Part shown: piece after piece, positions 10,101 to 17,662 of the stretch
Layout: each line of letters begins with the position of its first letter
How positions within the stretch are numbered: position 1 is the first letter of the stretch
Source of the DNA: Mariniphaga sp964624645
GTDB taxonomy: Bacteria > Bacteroidota > Bacteroidia > Bacteroidales > Prolixibacteraceae
NCBI GenBank assembly: GCA_964624645.1
Contig: CAZVAD010000003.1
Location: 1-64,000, forward strand
Reading direction: 5' to 3'
Length of the DNA: 64,000 nt
Program-made: the position numbers and the translations under genes
The notes under the pieces: generated by a model
What the model was told of the DNA's origin: nothing
Databases searched by the model: none
The model's input: only the letters and a program-made list of their open reading frames with translations

Positions 10101-10436
10101 AGTGAAGCGCGCAAAGCATTGCAGCAAATTGACGATATGCTGGAGCAAAACCGGAAGCAGCTTATGAATAAAAATGTGACCAGCCAAATGATTAACCGGC
10201 AGAACCAGATAACCACCAGACTTCTTGATGCGGAAAAAGCCGAGTTGGAAAGAGAGTTTGAAGATGAAAGGGAAAGTAGAAGCGCCGAAGAATTTTACAG
10301 TAATCCGGTTGAATTTTTTGAATATCAGAAAAAAGACCATTCTACCCTTGAGTTTTTAAACAGAAATTCACACAAGCTGAATAATTTTTTCAATAAAAAA
10401 TACAAACAGTACCTGAATAATATTCAAAAGGAATAA
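7152..10436 (+). CDS. DUF4175 family large membrane coiled-coil protein
   Basis: A 1094-residue protein of the DUF4175 family, common in Bacteroidota and of unknown function. Two membrane helices lie at about 25-45 and 58-80 and a third at about 150-172. A large predicted extracytoplasmic beta-rich part follows (about 175-500), then a long charged coiled coil (about 510-830) rich in Lys, Glu, Gln and Asn. A Gln/Met/Gly-rich segment (about 915-1000) with repeated QQ and MM pairs precedes a charged tail. Followed by ybeY and mnmG on the same strand. Family assignment is from the layout and the FxEQESVIEG-type segment near residue 795; function is not known. Confidence 0.75.
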   Translation: MTNNFNILVNKLNLFRFKYYAFNLIKGIFLTLFFLLLLFTGFSLLEYLIYLPAEVRKIVFFGFIIFGVFLFLHFILIPLLKLTKILKPIDFKASSGIIQNHFHDIKDKLLNIIELSEIKDSNYSNEILLASIDQKISELSIFNFSQAVQFKNLRIVASYFFISLLVTASVFFVNQSVFTTAPQRIIHYNTHFTKPAPYTFHLINSELKAKKGDSFKILMECRGDEYPQNAYINIEGNNYLMKKNSAGNFEYEIVSVINSLNFYFTDLKYESESFRLLLLPKPGITNFDVKITPPVYTGLPVLDFQNTGDLQVPHGTHVEWNFQGVDIDTLYIAFRDSVFAGAQKKETGFQIKKDFFKSTVYDVYLKNDETLPELALSYSVDVIPDLYPEINVVQVQDSVRMSRFFFKGTIGDDYGFSALKFHYNINNEDSAIALPFVRQLIDQDFYFSFDFKDIAPGAGIVSYYFSVTDNDVINNYKTTTSNNFTFNIPDREEVLASDKEQFEQLEKMLQESENLAGEIQKDIQNLRMKNMDTNISDWEKSQMMNQILSKQTELEKLYDKIKQDNEKLNNYMNSFNKQNEDILEKQKQIEDLLDEVFTDELKKLLEEFQKLAEEFDTKKFNELTEKMDLTYEDLQKQLDRNIEMLRKMKVEQKLQDAIDNLNKMASEEAKMADEISEQRNFDEVGEKLENHFNELDNIQQTIEDALQLNEQLEKPMNFDDFKEEFEDIRNSMENSKNSLQNQDRKKSGSSLKETSDKMENTAFSMQQMLNSNTMKQNMENIQNLKQILNNLIYISFEQESVIEGLTGISSMDPVINEMNLKQRRLHDQSQIVKDSLYALAKRTPQINSLVNNELVSMEINLDKALDEMTEGLLPNARASQQYVMTSANNLALMLNEALDNLENMMENAQPGEGDDQRPGQQGKPGMDLLKQQSESIKQQLEQMIEQMKGGNPQQMGKQMGESLIMHEMMQQMLREIMNNGGVGSEARKALQQIDDMLEQNRKQLMNKNVTSQMINRQNQITTRLLDAEKAELEREFEDERESRSAEEFYSNPVEFFEYQKKDHSTLEFLNRNSHKLNNFFNKKYKQYLNNIQKE

Positions 10437-10534
10437 TTTTATAAAAAATTGATCTCCTGAATAATAACAACTTCAAGAAGATATTATATGAATAATGCCA
10501 TTCATGGTTGCTGTAATACTTTTAAAAAAATTCG

Positions 10535-10963
10535 ATGAAAAATATCTCATTTTTTACAGAGGATATAACTCTCCCAAAAATTCGGAAAAAGAAAATCCGG
10601 AAGGGTATTAATTTTTTAATTAAAAATGAAGAAAAACATCCGGGGGAAATTTCTGTTATATTCTGTTCCGATAATTTTTTGTTGAAAATCAATGAACAAT
10701 ACCTGAGTCACGATTATTATACGGATATAATAACTTTTGATTATGTTGAAAATTCGGTTATTTCCGGTGATTTGTTTATCAGTCTGGAGCGGGTGGAAGA
10801 AAATGCCCGGCAATTGGATCTCTCTTTTGAGGAAGAGCTGAACCGGGTGATACTGCACGGCGTTTTGCATTTGGTCGGATATAATGATAAAACGGAGATT
10901 CAAAAAAAAGAGATGAAGGAAAAGGAGGATTTCTATCTTCAGAAGTTGATTGAAAGGGTTTAA
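10535..10963 (+). CDS. ybeY: Endoribonuclease YbeY, rRNA maturation factor
   Basis: A 142-residue metal-dependent ribonuclease needed for 16S rRNA 3'-end maturation and ribosome quality control. Visible are DIITFDY and the metal motif HGVLHLVGYND. In the classical form (HGxLHLxGYDH) the third ligand is His at +10; here +10 is Asp, which is common in Bacteroidota YbeY and not a sign of decay. Ends two bases before mnmG, so the two are almost certainly co-transcribed. Confidence 0.93.
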   Translation: MKNISFFTEDITLPKIRKKKIRKGINFLIKNEEKHPGEISVIFCSDNFLLKINEQYLSHDYYTDIITFDYVENSVISGDLFISLERVEENARQLDLSFEEELNRVILHGVLHLVGYNDKTEIQKKEMKEKEDFYLQKLIERV

Positions 10964-10965
10964 AA

Positions 10966-12846
10966 ATGAATTTCAGATATGATGTGATTGTTGTTGGTGG
11001 CGGTCATGCCGGTTGCGAAGCCGCCGCTGCCGCTGCAAATTTAGGTTCACGAACCTTGTTGATTACCATGGACATGACAAAATATGCCCAGATGTCCTGC
11101 AACCCGGCTATGGGAGGTATTGCCAAAGGTCAGATACTAAGGGAAATAGATGCTTTGGGTGGTTATTCCGGAATTATTTCCGACAAAACCACCATCCAGT
11201 TCAGGATGTTGAATTTATCCAAGGGGCCTGCCATGTGGAGCCCACGTTCTCAAAATGACCGGATGCGTTTTACCGAACTTTGGCGCGAAACGCTTGAGTC
11301 GGTCGAAAATCTTGATTTGTGGCAGGATATGGTGGTCTCGTTGATTATTGACAAGGGTATGGTACAGGGGGTGCGCACGAAAGTTGGGATTGAATTTTAC
11401 GGAAATACGGTGATTCTGACCAACGGCACTTTTCTTAACGGATTGATTCATGTAGGCTCCTCTAAACAGGAGGGCGGCAGGATTGGAGAAGCCGCTTCTT
11501 ACAATTTGACCGAACAACTTTTTGACGCCGGTTTTGTAACCGGACGTCTGAAAACCGGTACACCCGCCCGGATTGACGGCAGAACCATAGATTTTTCAAA
11601 AATGTCGGAGCAGAAAGGCGATGAAAATCCATCCACTTTCTCCTATTTGCCGGACACACAATCCCAATTAAAGCAGCGTTCCTGCTGGGTTACTTACACA
11701 AATCCTGAAGTGCACAGCGAACTTGAACTTGGTTTTGAATTTTCTCCCATGTTTGACGGCACTATTCAGGGAGCCGGGCCGCGCTATTGTCCCAGCATTG
11801 AGGCGAAACTGGTAACTTTTGCTGAAAAACAGCAGCATCAGCTTTTTCTTGAGCCGGAAGGCGAATCCACTGTCGAGTATTATATTAACGGATTTTCATC
11901 TTCCCTTCCCTGGCAGGTTCAGTATAGTGCAATCCGCAAAGTTGAAGGGTTGGAGAATGTTAAGATTTTCCGACCGGGCTATGCCATTGAGTATGATTAC
12001 TTTGATCCCACCCAATTGCATTACACCCTGGAAACAAAATTAATCAGGAATCTCTATTTTGCCGGGCAGATTAATGGCACAACCGGTTACGAAGAAGCGG
12101 CTGCCCAGGGAATTATTGCCGGAATCAATGCGCATCTGCGTTGCCATTCCGGTGATGAAGAATTCATTTTAAAACGGGATGAAGCGTACATTGGCGTTCT
12201 GATTGACGATTTGATTACAAAAGGCGTGGATGAGCCTTACCGGATGTTTACCAGTCGTGCTGAATTCAGGATTCTGCTGCGGCAGGACAACGCAGACAGC
12301 CGCCTGACTGAAAAATCACATAAAATCGGGCTTGCTTCTCCAGAACGTTTAAAATTGCTGCACGAAAAAAAACGCTTAATTTCTGAAATTATTCATTTTA
12401 CAAAACAGTTTAGTATCAAGCCACAGTTTGTAAATCAGATACTTACAAAAAAAGGTACTTCTCCGTTGAAGCAGGGAGTAAAGTTTTATGACCTGATTTT
12501 ACGCCCTCAGGTTTCGTTATTTGATTTTGTTGAAGACATCACCCCGTTTAAAACCTTTCTCGAAAGGGTTCCGGAGGAGAGAAAAGCCGAAATTATTCAG
12601 GCAGCTGAAATATTAATAAAATATGAGGGTTACATTGGCCGGGAAAAATCTCTTGCAGAAAAGCTTGATAAATTTGAAAATATTCAAATTGAAAATAAAT
12701 TTAATTATGCTCAATTGAACTCTTTATCCATTGAAGCACGGCAAAAACTTGAACACTTGCAACCCAAAACCATTGGTCAGGCCAAAAGGATTTCGGGTGT
12801 TTCTCCGGCAGATATAAATGTTTTATTAGTTTTGCTTGGTAAATAA
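10966..12846 (+). CDS. mnmG: tRNA uridine-5-carboxymethylaminomethyl modification enzyme MnmG
   Basis: A 626-residue FAD protein which with MnmE installs the (carboxymethyl)aminomethyl group at wobble U34 of certain tRNAs. Seen: the dinucleotide-binding GGGHAGCEAAAAAANLG, the two family signatures GGIAKGQILREIDALGG and GQINGTTGYEEAAAQG, and the C-terminal helical tRNA-binding domain from about residue 470. Length is typical. Follows ybeY by two bases. A parS-like element begins right after its stop codon. Confidence 0.97.
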   Translation: MNFRYDVIVVGGGHAGCEAAAAAANLGSRTLLITMDMTKYAQMSCNPAMGGIAKGQILREIDALGGYSGIISDKTTIQFRMLNLSKGPAMWSPRSQNDRMRFTELWRETLESVENLDLWQDMVVSLIIDKGMVQGVRTKVGIEFYGNTVILTNGTFLNGLIHVGSSKQEGGRIGEAASYNLTEQLFDAGFVTGRLKTGTPARIDGRTIDFSKMSEQKGDENPSTFSYLPDTQSQLKQRSCWVTYTNPEVHSELELGFEFSPMFDGTIQGAGPRYCPSIEAKLVTFAEKQQHQLFLEPEGESTVEYYINGFSSSLPWQVQYSAIRKVEGLENVKIFRPGYAIEYDYFDPTQLHYTLETKLIRNLYFAGQINGTTGYEEAAAQGIIAGINAHLRCHSGDEEFILKRDEAYIGVLIDDLITKGVDEPYRMFTSRAEFRILLRQDNADSRLTEKSHKIGLASPERLKLLHEKKRLISEIIHFTKQFSIKPQFVNQILTKKGTSPLKQGVKFYDLILRPQVSLFDFVEDITPFKTFLERVPEERKAEIIQAAEILIKYEGYIGREKSLAEKLDKFENIQIENKFNYAQLNSLSIEARQKLEHLQPKTIGQAKRISGVSPADINVLLVLLGK

Positions 12847-12847
12847 T

Positions 12848-12863
12848 TGTTTCACGTGGAACA
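12848..12863. promoter_or_regulatory. parS-like ParB binding site
   Basis: TGTTTCACGTGGAACA starts two bases after the mnmG stop codon. Its reverse complement, TGTTCCACGTGAAACA, fits the widely conserved bacterial chromosomal parS consensus TGTTNCACGTGAAACA in all 16 positions. It lies in the gap between mnmG and the likely apt start. parS sites usually cluster near the replication origin and are bound by ParB for chromosome segregation; mnmG is origin-proximal in many bacteria. No parA or parB is in the window. Confidence 0.72.
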
Positions 12864-12876
12864 AAATCAATACATA

Positions 12877-13395
12877 ATGGATTTGAAAAGCAAAATAAGA
12901 GAAATACCGGATTTTCCTGTTGACGGGATCAGTTTTAAAGATATTACCACCCTTTTGAAGGAACATGAATCTTTTGAATTTGTTGTTGATGGAATTGTGT
13001 CAGAATTTCAACACAAAAATATTACAAAGGTTGTGGGCATTGAGGCGCGCGGATTTATTTTCGGTGGCGCTGTGGCAAAAGAATTAAAAGCCGGGTTTGT
13101 GCCGGTGCGAAAAAAAGGGAAGCTGCCGGCAGAAAAAATATCGGAAACCTATAAGCTGGAATATGGCTATGACACCATAGAGATGCACAGCGATGCTCTC
13201 TCTGAAGAAGATGTTGTTCTAATCCATGACGATTTGCTTGCCACCGGAGGAACAGCACATGCTGTTTACAATATGGTGAAAAATGCCGGAATTCAGACAA
13301 TTTATTTTAGTTTCATTTGTGATCTTGGATTTATACAGACTCCGCAGAAAGAGATCATTCAAAGTCTGAATCCACATATATTTGTAAAATATTGA
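12877..13395 (+). CDS. apt: Adenine phosphoribosyltransferase
   Basis: A 172-residue purine salvage enzyme that makes AMP from adenine and PRPP. The start MDLKSKIREIPDFPVDGISFKD is canonical for Apt; the frame could begin 30 bases earlier at TTG 12847, but that would encode the parS-like element, so ATG 12877 is preferred. Also seen: GIEARGFIFGGAVA, PVRKKGKLP, YGYDTIEMH and the PRPP loop VVLIHDDLLATGGTA. Lies between mnmG and uvrC on the same strand. Confidence 0.95.
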   Translation: MDLKSKIREIPDFPVDGISFKDITTLLKEHESFEFVVDGIVSEFQHKNITKVVGIEARGFIFGGAVAKELKAGFVPVRKKGKLPAEKISETYKLEYGYDTIEMHSDALSEEDVVLIHDDLLATGGTAHAVYNMVKNAGIQTIYFSFICDLGFIQTPQKEIIQSLNPHIFVKY

Positions 13396-13407
13396 ATCTT
13401 GTGACAG

Positions 13408-15228
13408 ATGAAGGCTAAGGATGGAAATATAGAATATTTAAAAAGCCTTATCACCACTTTCCCCGGAAAGCCGGGGATTTATCAGTTTTTTGATGAGACG
13501 GGGAAGATTATATATATAGGGAAGGCTAAAAATCTCAAAAAACGGGTATCCAGCTATTTTACAAAAAATCACGACAGCCGTAAGACGGCTTTGCTGGTCA
13601 GAAAAATTGCCGGCATAAAGCATATGGTTGTTGAAACAGAGCAGGATGCTCTGCTTTTGGAAAATAATCTGATAAAAAAATACCAACCCCGCTACAATAT
13701 CCGGCTAAAGGATGACAAAAGCTACCCCTGGATTTGCATTAAAAATGAACCCTTCCCCCGCGTTTTTAAAACCCGCCATCTGATCAAAGACGGCTCAAGG
13801 TATTTCGGCCCCTACACCTCCGTACACACCGTCAATACGCTGCTTGAGCTGTTTCGCTCGGAGTATAAACTGCGTACCTGCAATTACAATCTGTCAGAAA
13901 AGAATATAAAAGCAGGTAAGTACAAAGTTTGCCTGGAATTTCATTTGGGAAAATGTGACGGGCCGTGTGAAGGGTTAATCTCGGAGGAACAGTACAACCA
14001 GGGAATTGAAGAAATAACGGATATTTTGAAAGGAAATATCTCCGGGGTTATCAGGCATCTTGAATTCCGGATGGATAAAATGGCCCGGGAATTGAATTTT
14101 GAGGCGGCTCAGAGGTTAAAAGAGAAATATGAATCGCTGAAACGGTATCAGAGCAAATCTACAGTAGTTTCTCCGAGAATCACTGATATTGATGTTTTCA
14201 CCATCGAAGAAGATGCAAAATTTGCGTATGTGAATTACCTGCGAGTAATAAAAGGCTCAATCATTCAGACTTATACGCTGGAAATTAAAAAAGGGATTGA
14301 TGAAACCACCGAGGATTTACTGCTTGCGGGAATTGTGGATATACGCGATAAAATCAGCAGCAATCCCAAAGAAATCCTTGTGCCCTTTTTGCCCAAACTA
14401 AAATTGCATGATTTGGTGTTCAGGGTTCCGCTTCGTGGAGAAAAGAAACAATTGCTTGATCTGTCCTACAGAAATGCAAAATATTTCAGGATGGAAAAGG
14501 AGAAGCAGATGGTTCTTAAAAACCCAAAAGTAGCCGAGGAACGGATTTTAAAAACACTCAGGAAAGACCTTCATCTGGCTGAATTGCCTGTACGGATTGA
14601 GTGTTTTGACAACAGTAACCTGCAAGGTTCCAATCCCGTAGCTGCATGTGTGGTTTTTAAGAATGCGAAACCTCTGAAGAGGGAATACCGTCATTACAAC
14701 ATTAAAACCATTGAAGGCCCCAATGATTTTGCTTCCATGGAAGAAATTGTCTATCGCAGGTATAAAAGACAACTGGAGGAAGAGCGGCCACTGCCGCAAC
14801 TTGTTGTAGTTGACGGAGGAAAAGGGCAGCTCTCTTCTGCTGTTGCCGCACTTGAAAAGTTGGAGCTACGCGGAAAAATCGCCATTATCGGGATTGCCGA
14901 GAAGTTGGAAGAAATTTACTTTCCCGGCGATTCTGTCCCCATTTATATTAATAAAAATTCGGAATCGCTGAAAGTGATTCGCCAGATCCGGGATGAAGCC
15001 CACCGCTTCGGATTGACGTTTCACCGGAAGAAACGTTCGGCAAACCAGATTACTTCAGAATTGAACCGCATTAAAGGGGTGGGAGAGCATACCATTAAAA
15101 AGTTGCTTCAGGACTTCAAGTCTGTGAAAAATATTGAATCAACTGATGAATCCACTCTGACCCAGTCTGTTGGATTATCCAGAGGAAGATTGGTGTATAA
15201 CTATTTTCAGTCAAAAAAGAGCGGGTAA
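13408..15228 (+). CDS. uvrC: Excinuclease ABC subunit C
   Basis: A 606-residue dual-incision nuclease of nucleotide excision repair. Domain order: GIY-YIG nuclease (PGIYQFF...IIYIGKAKNLKKRV, residues about 20-50), a cysteine-bearing region (CNYN, CLEFHLGKCDGPC), a UVR motif that contacts UvrB (about 215-245), the RNase H-like second nuclease (ECFDNSNLQGSNPVAACVVF and VVDGGKGQL), and a C-terminal tandem helix-hairpin-helix (RIKGVGEHTIKKLL). Length is normal. Converges with rsgA, 10 bp apart. Confidence 0.97.
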   Translation: MKAKDGNIEYLKSLITTFPGKPGIYQFFDETGKIIYIGKAKNLKKRVSSYFTKNHDSRKTALLVRKIAGIKHMVVETEQDALLLENNLIKKYQPRYNIRLKDDKSYPWICIKNEPFPRVFKTRHLIKDGSRYFGPYTSVHTVNTLLELFRSEYKLRTCNYNLSEKNIKAGKYKVCLEFHLGKCDGPCEGLISEEQYNQGIEEITDILKGNISGVIRHLEFRMDKMARELNFEAAQRLKEKYESLKRYQSKSTVVSPRITDIDVFTIEEDAKFAYVNYLRVIKGSIIQTYTLEIKKGIDETTEDLLLAGIVDIRDKISSNPKEILVPFLPKLKLHDLVFRVPLRGEKKQLLDLSYRNAKYFRMEKEKQMVLKNPKVAEERILKTLRKDLHLAELPVRIECFDNSNLQGSNPVAACVVFKNAKPLKREYRHYNIKTIEGPNDFASMEEIVYRRYKRQLEEERPLPQLVVVDGGKGQLSSAVAALEKLELRGKIAIIGIAEKLEEIYFPGDSVPIYINKNSESLKVIRQIRDEAHRFGLTFHRKKRSANQITSELNRIKGVGEHTIKKLLQDFKSVKNIESTDESTLTQSVGLSRGRLVYNYFQSKKSG

Positions 15229-15238
15229 GCTGATCCGG

Positions 15239-16192
15239 TCAGTGTGGTTTCCGGTATTTTTCATCTCCTTCCAATAAATCCAGATAACTGATATACCTGC
15301 TTGCCGAAATTTCTCTGTTTTCCACAGCTTCTTTCACTGCACAGTCCGGCTCGTGCGTATGCGAACAGTTATTATAGAGGCAATTTTTAGATAATCTGAA
15401 TAGCTCAGGAAAATAATGGGTGATTTCCCAGGCTTCCATATTCAGCATTCCAAACCCCTTAATCCCCGGAGTATCAATGATATATCCGCCGAATGAAAGC
15501 TTATACATCGCCGAATAGGCGGTGGTGTGTTTACCGGTTTTGTGGTAATCCGAAATTTCAGAAGTTTTCAGATTAAGCCCCGGCTGAATGAGATTGATCA
15601 GGGTTGATTTTCCCACGCCGCTGTGCCCGTTGATTACGCTGATTTTTTCTTTCAGTTCATTTTTCAGGATTTCAATGCCTTCTCCGGTCACCGCAGAGGT
15701 TGAAAGGCAACGATATCCGATTTTGGAATAAATTGCAATCAGGTTTTTCATTACAATTGTATCCTCAGAATCATAAAGGTCGGTTTTGTTGAAAACAAGC
15801 AGTACCGGAATGCTGTATGCCTCGGCAGACGCCAGATACCGGTCGATGAACAGCGTGGTGGTGACCGGTGCGGTAATGGTAACCAGCAGAATTGCCTGAT
15901 CAATATTTGCTGCAATAATGTGCGATTGTTTGGAGAGATTCGGGGAGCGCCGGATGATGTAATTTTTTCTGTCCTCAATGGAAGTTATCCATCCGTTTTT
16001 CTCTCTTTTTTTGGTTTTTGCTTCGTTTTGAATAAGAAAATTCACCCGGTCGCCCACGGCCACCGGATTGGTGCTTTTAATCCCTTTAATGCGAAAATTT
16101 CCCTTTACTTTGCAATCAAACAACTTTCCCTGTTCGTCTTCAACGGTGAACCAGCTGCCTGTTGTTTTAACTACTAAACCTTTCTTTGTCAA
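15239..16192 (-). CDS. rsgA: Ribosome small subunit-dependent GTPase A
   Basis: A 317-residue circularly permuted GTPase that checks late 30S subunit assembly. Order: N-terminal OB fold with PVAVGDRV, then permuted G motifs (NKTDL before the P-loop GHSGVGKSTLINLI, then DTPGIKGFG), and the C-terminal zinc finger C-x4-C-x-H-x5-C (CLYNNCSHTHEPDC). Downstream of the threonine dehydrogenase gene on the same strand (15 bp gap). Confidence 0.96.
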   Translation of the reverse strand: MTKKGLVVKTTGSWFTVEDEQGKLFDCKVKGNFRIKGIKSTNPVAVGDRVNFLIQNEAKTKKREKNGWITSIEDRKNYIIRRSPNLSKQSHIIAANIDQAILLVTITAPVTTTLFIDRYLASAEAYSIPVLLVFNKTDLYDSEDTIVMKNLIAIYSKIGYRCLSTSAVTGEGIEILKNELKEKISVINGHSGVGKSTLINLIQPGLNLKTSEISDYHKTGKHTTAYSAMYKLSFGGYIIDTPGIKGFGMLNMEAWEITHYFPELFRLSKNCLYNNCSHTHEPDCAVKEAVENREISASRYISYLDLLEGDEKYRKPH

Positions 16193-16207
16193 TGTATTAT
16201 AAGTTTT

Positions 16208-17236
16208 TTATTCCCAATCGAGAATGATTTTTCCACTATCTCCCCTTTCCATGATTTCAAATGCCGATTGAAAATCACCGGCAGAAAAACGGTGCGTAAT
16301 CACCGGAGAGATGTCAAGTCCTGAAATTAACATTTTTTCCATATGATACCAGGTTTCATACATCTCTCTGCCGTAAATGCCCTTTAATGTTAATCCTTTG
16401 AAAATGATATTATTCCAGTTAATTTGTGTCTGTTTTGGAAGAATTCCCAGCAAGCTTATTTTTCCGCCGTTATACATGTGGTTCACCATATCGCTGAAAG
16501 CTGCAGGCGATCCTGAACATTCCAGACCGATATCAAATCCGGCAACCATATTGTTGCGTTTCATGGCATCCCAAAGGCTTTCTTTTGTCGGGTCAATAAC
16601 GCAGTTCGCTCCCATTTTCAGCGCCAGATTACGGCGGTATTCGCTCAAGTCTGTTCCGATGACATTCCTTGCGCCGGCAAACCGGCAAACCGATGTTGCC
16701 ATGGCGCCGATCGGGCCTCCGATTCCCGTTATCAGCACGTCCTCTCCCAGAATTGGAAAGGAAAGTGCAGTGTGTGTTGCATTTCCCAGCGGGTCCATAA
16801 TAGCCATGATTTCATCCGGAATTTTTGGATCGATGCGCAAAACATTTTTGGCGGGAACTGAAATATATTCGGCAAAGCCGCCATCGCGCTGAACTCCGAT
16901 TCCAATGGTATTGTCGCAGATATGTTGCCTGCCTCTGCGGCAATTCCGGCAAAATCCGCAGGAAATATGTCCTTCCACGGTAACTCTTTCTCCTATTTTC
17001 ACCCGGTCCACTTCTGAGCCTGTTTCCACAACAATACCCATAAATTCGTGGCCAATCACCACCGGAGGCTTAATGGCCTGCTGTGCCCACTCATCCCACT
17101 TATAAATGTGCAAATCAGTACCGCAAATGGCTGATTTTCTGATTTTAATCAGCACATCATTGGGTCCGGGCCGGGGTATGGGAACCTCTTCTATCCATAT
17201 CCCTTTTTCGGCTTTGCTTTTAACCAGTGCTTTCAT
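16208..17236 (-). CDS. tdh: L-threonine 3-dehydrogenase
   Basis: A 342-residue zinc-dependent medium-chain dehydrogenase that oxidises L-threonine to 2-amino-3-ketobutyrate with NAD+, the first step of conversion to glycine and acetyl-CoA. Catalytic zinc ligands lie in AICGTDLHIYKWDEW and IGHEF; the structural zinc site is C-x2-C-x2-C-x7-C (CGFCRNCRRGRQHIC); the cofactor fold has GIGGPIGAMA. TDLHIYKWDEWA is characteristic of TDH over sorbitol or butanediol dehydrogenases. The partner ligase (kbl) is not in the window. Confidence 0.93.
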   Translation of the reverse strand: MKALVKSKAEKGIWIEEVPIPRPGPNDVLIKIRKSAICGTDLHIYKWDEWAQQAIKPPVVIGHEFMGIVVETGSEVDRVKIGERVTVEGHISCGFCRNCRRGRQHICDNTIGIGVQRDGGFAEYISVPAKNVLRIDPKIPDEIMAIMDPLGNATHTALSFPILGEDVLITGIGGPIGAMATSVCRFAGARNVIGTDLSEYRRNLALKMGANCVIDPTKESLWDAMKRNNMVAGFDIGLECSGSPAAFSDMVNHMYNGGKISLLGILPKQTQINWNNIIFKGLTLKGIYGREMYETWYHMEKMLISGLDISPVITHRFSAGDFQSAFEIMERGDSGKIILDWE

Positions 17237-17662
17237 TCTGATTACTTATTTGGTAGTTGATTCAAAAATAAAAATTTAAGACATTGTAAAATTGCTTTCG
17301 TTTACGGAGTTTTTAAATTGTTCTGCGAAATTCATTTTATTGTGTATCAGCATAAAAATCAGATTACAAAATTAGCGTAAAAAACAGGCAAAAGCAACCC
17401 TTTTTCAACCGGAATGTCAATGGAGGAAGTTCATCAGATGACTTTGACGTCATCCGGTGCGTTTTTCATTACGACGATTGAAATATTGTTCAAAACAGAA
17501 AATTCTGCCGTTTTGTCACCGGATTTCCTGCACATCCCTGCTGTTTTTAATTTATCCGTGTCATATTTTCGGATTATCTTCTCAAACCGGCGCATGGCAT
17601 AATCATTGATATTCAGGGTTGACTTTTGATAAAAATAATAATAACGAAATACATAGAATACA
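17237..17662. other. Intergenic region between tdh and dnaK
   Basis: This 426-bp divergent interval should carry the promoters of tdh and dnaK. No CIRCE element (TTAGCACTC-N9-GAGTGCTAA) is visible, so HrcA-type control of dnaK is not supported. No full TAnnTTTG promoter could be fixed next to dnaK. It includes one short frame on minus, listed separately, and a 6-bp inverted repeat GATGAC/GTCATC at 17437-17454. Confidence 0.4.
17434..17595 (-). CDS. Possible small protein upstream of dnaK
   Basis: A 53-codon frame starting MRRFEKIIRKYDTDKLKTAG, with a mixed charged/hydrophobic composition, no low-complexity runs and codons like its neighbours. It is divergent from dnaK, 67 bp from the dnaK start. 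Homology is unknown and no clear ribosome binding site is seen. A chance frame is quite possible. Confidence 0.25.
   Translation of the reverse strand: MRRFEKIIRKYDTDKLKTAGMCRKSGDKTAEFSVLNNISIVVMKNAPDDVKVI

Noticed and set aside
10848..10893. YbeY metal motif with Asp instead of the third His
   Set aside because: First seemed a lost catalytic residue, but this variant is common in Bacteroidota YbeY.
17437..17454. Inverted repeat GATGAC/GTCATC before dnaK
   Set aside because: Arms are only 6 bp, far (over 200 bp) from the dnaK start, unlike known heat-shock operators.
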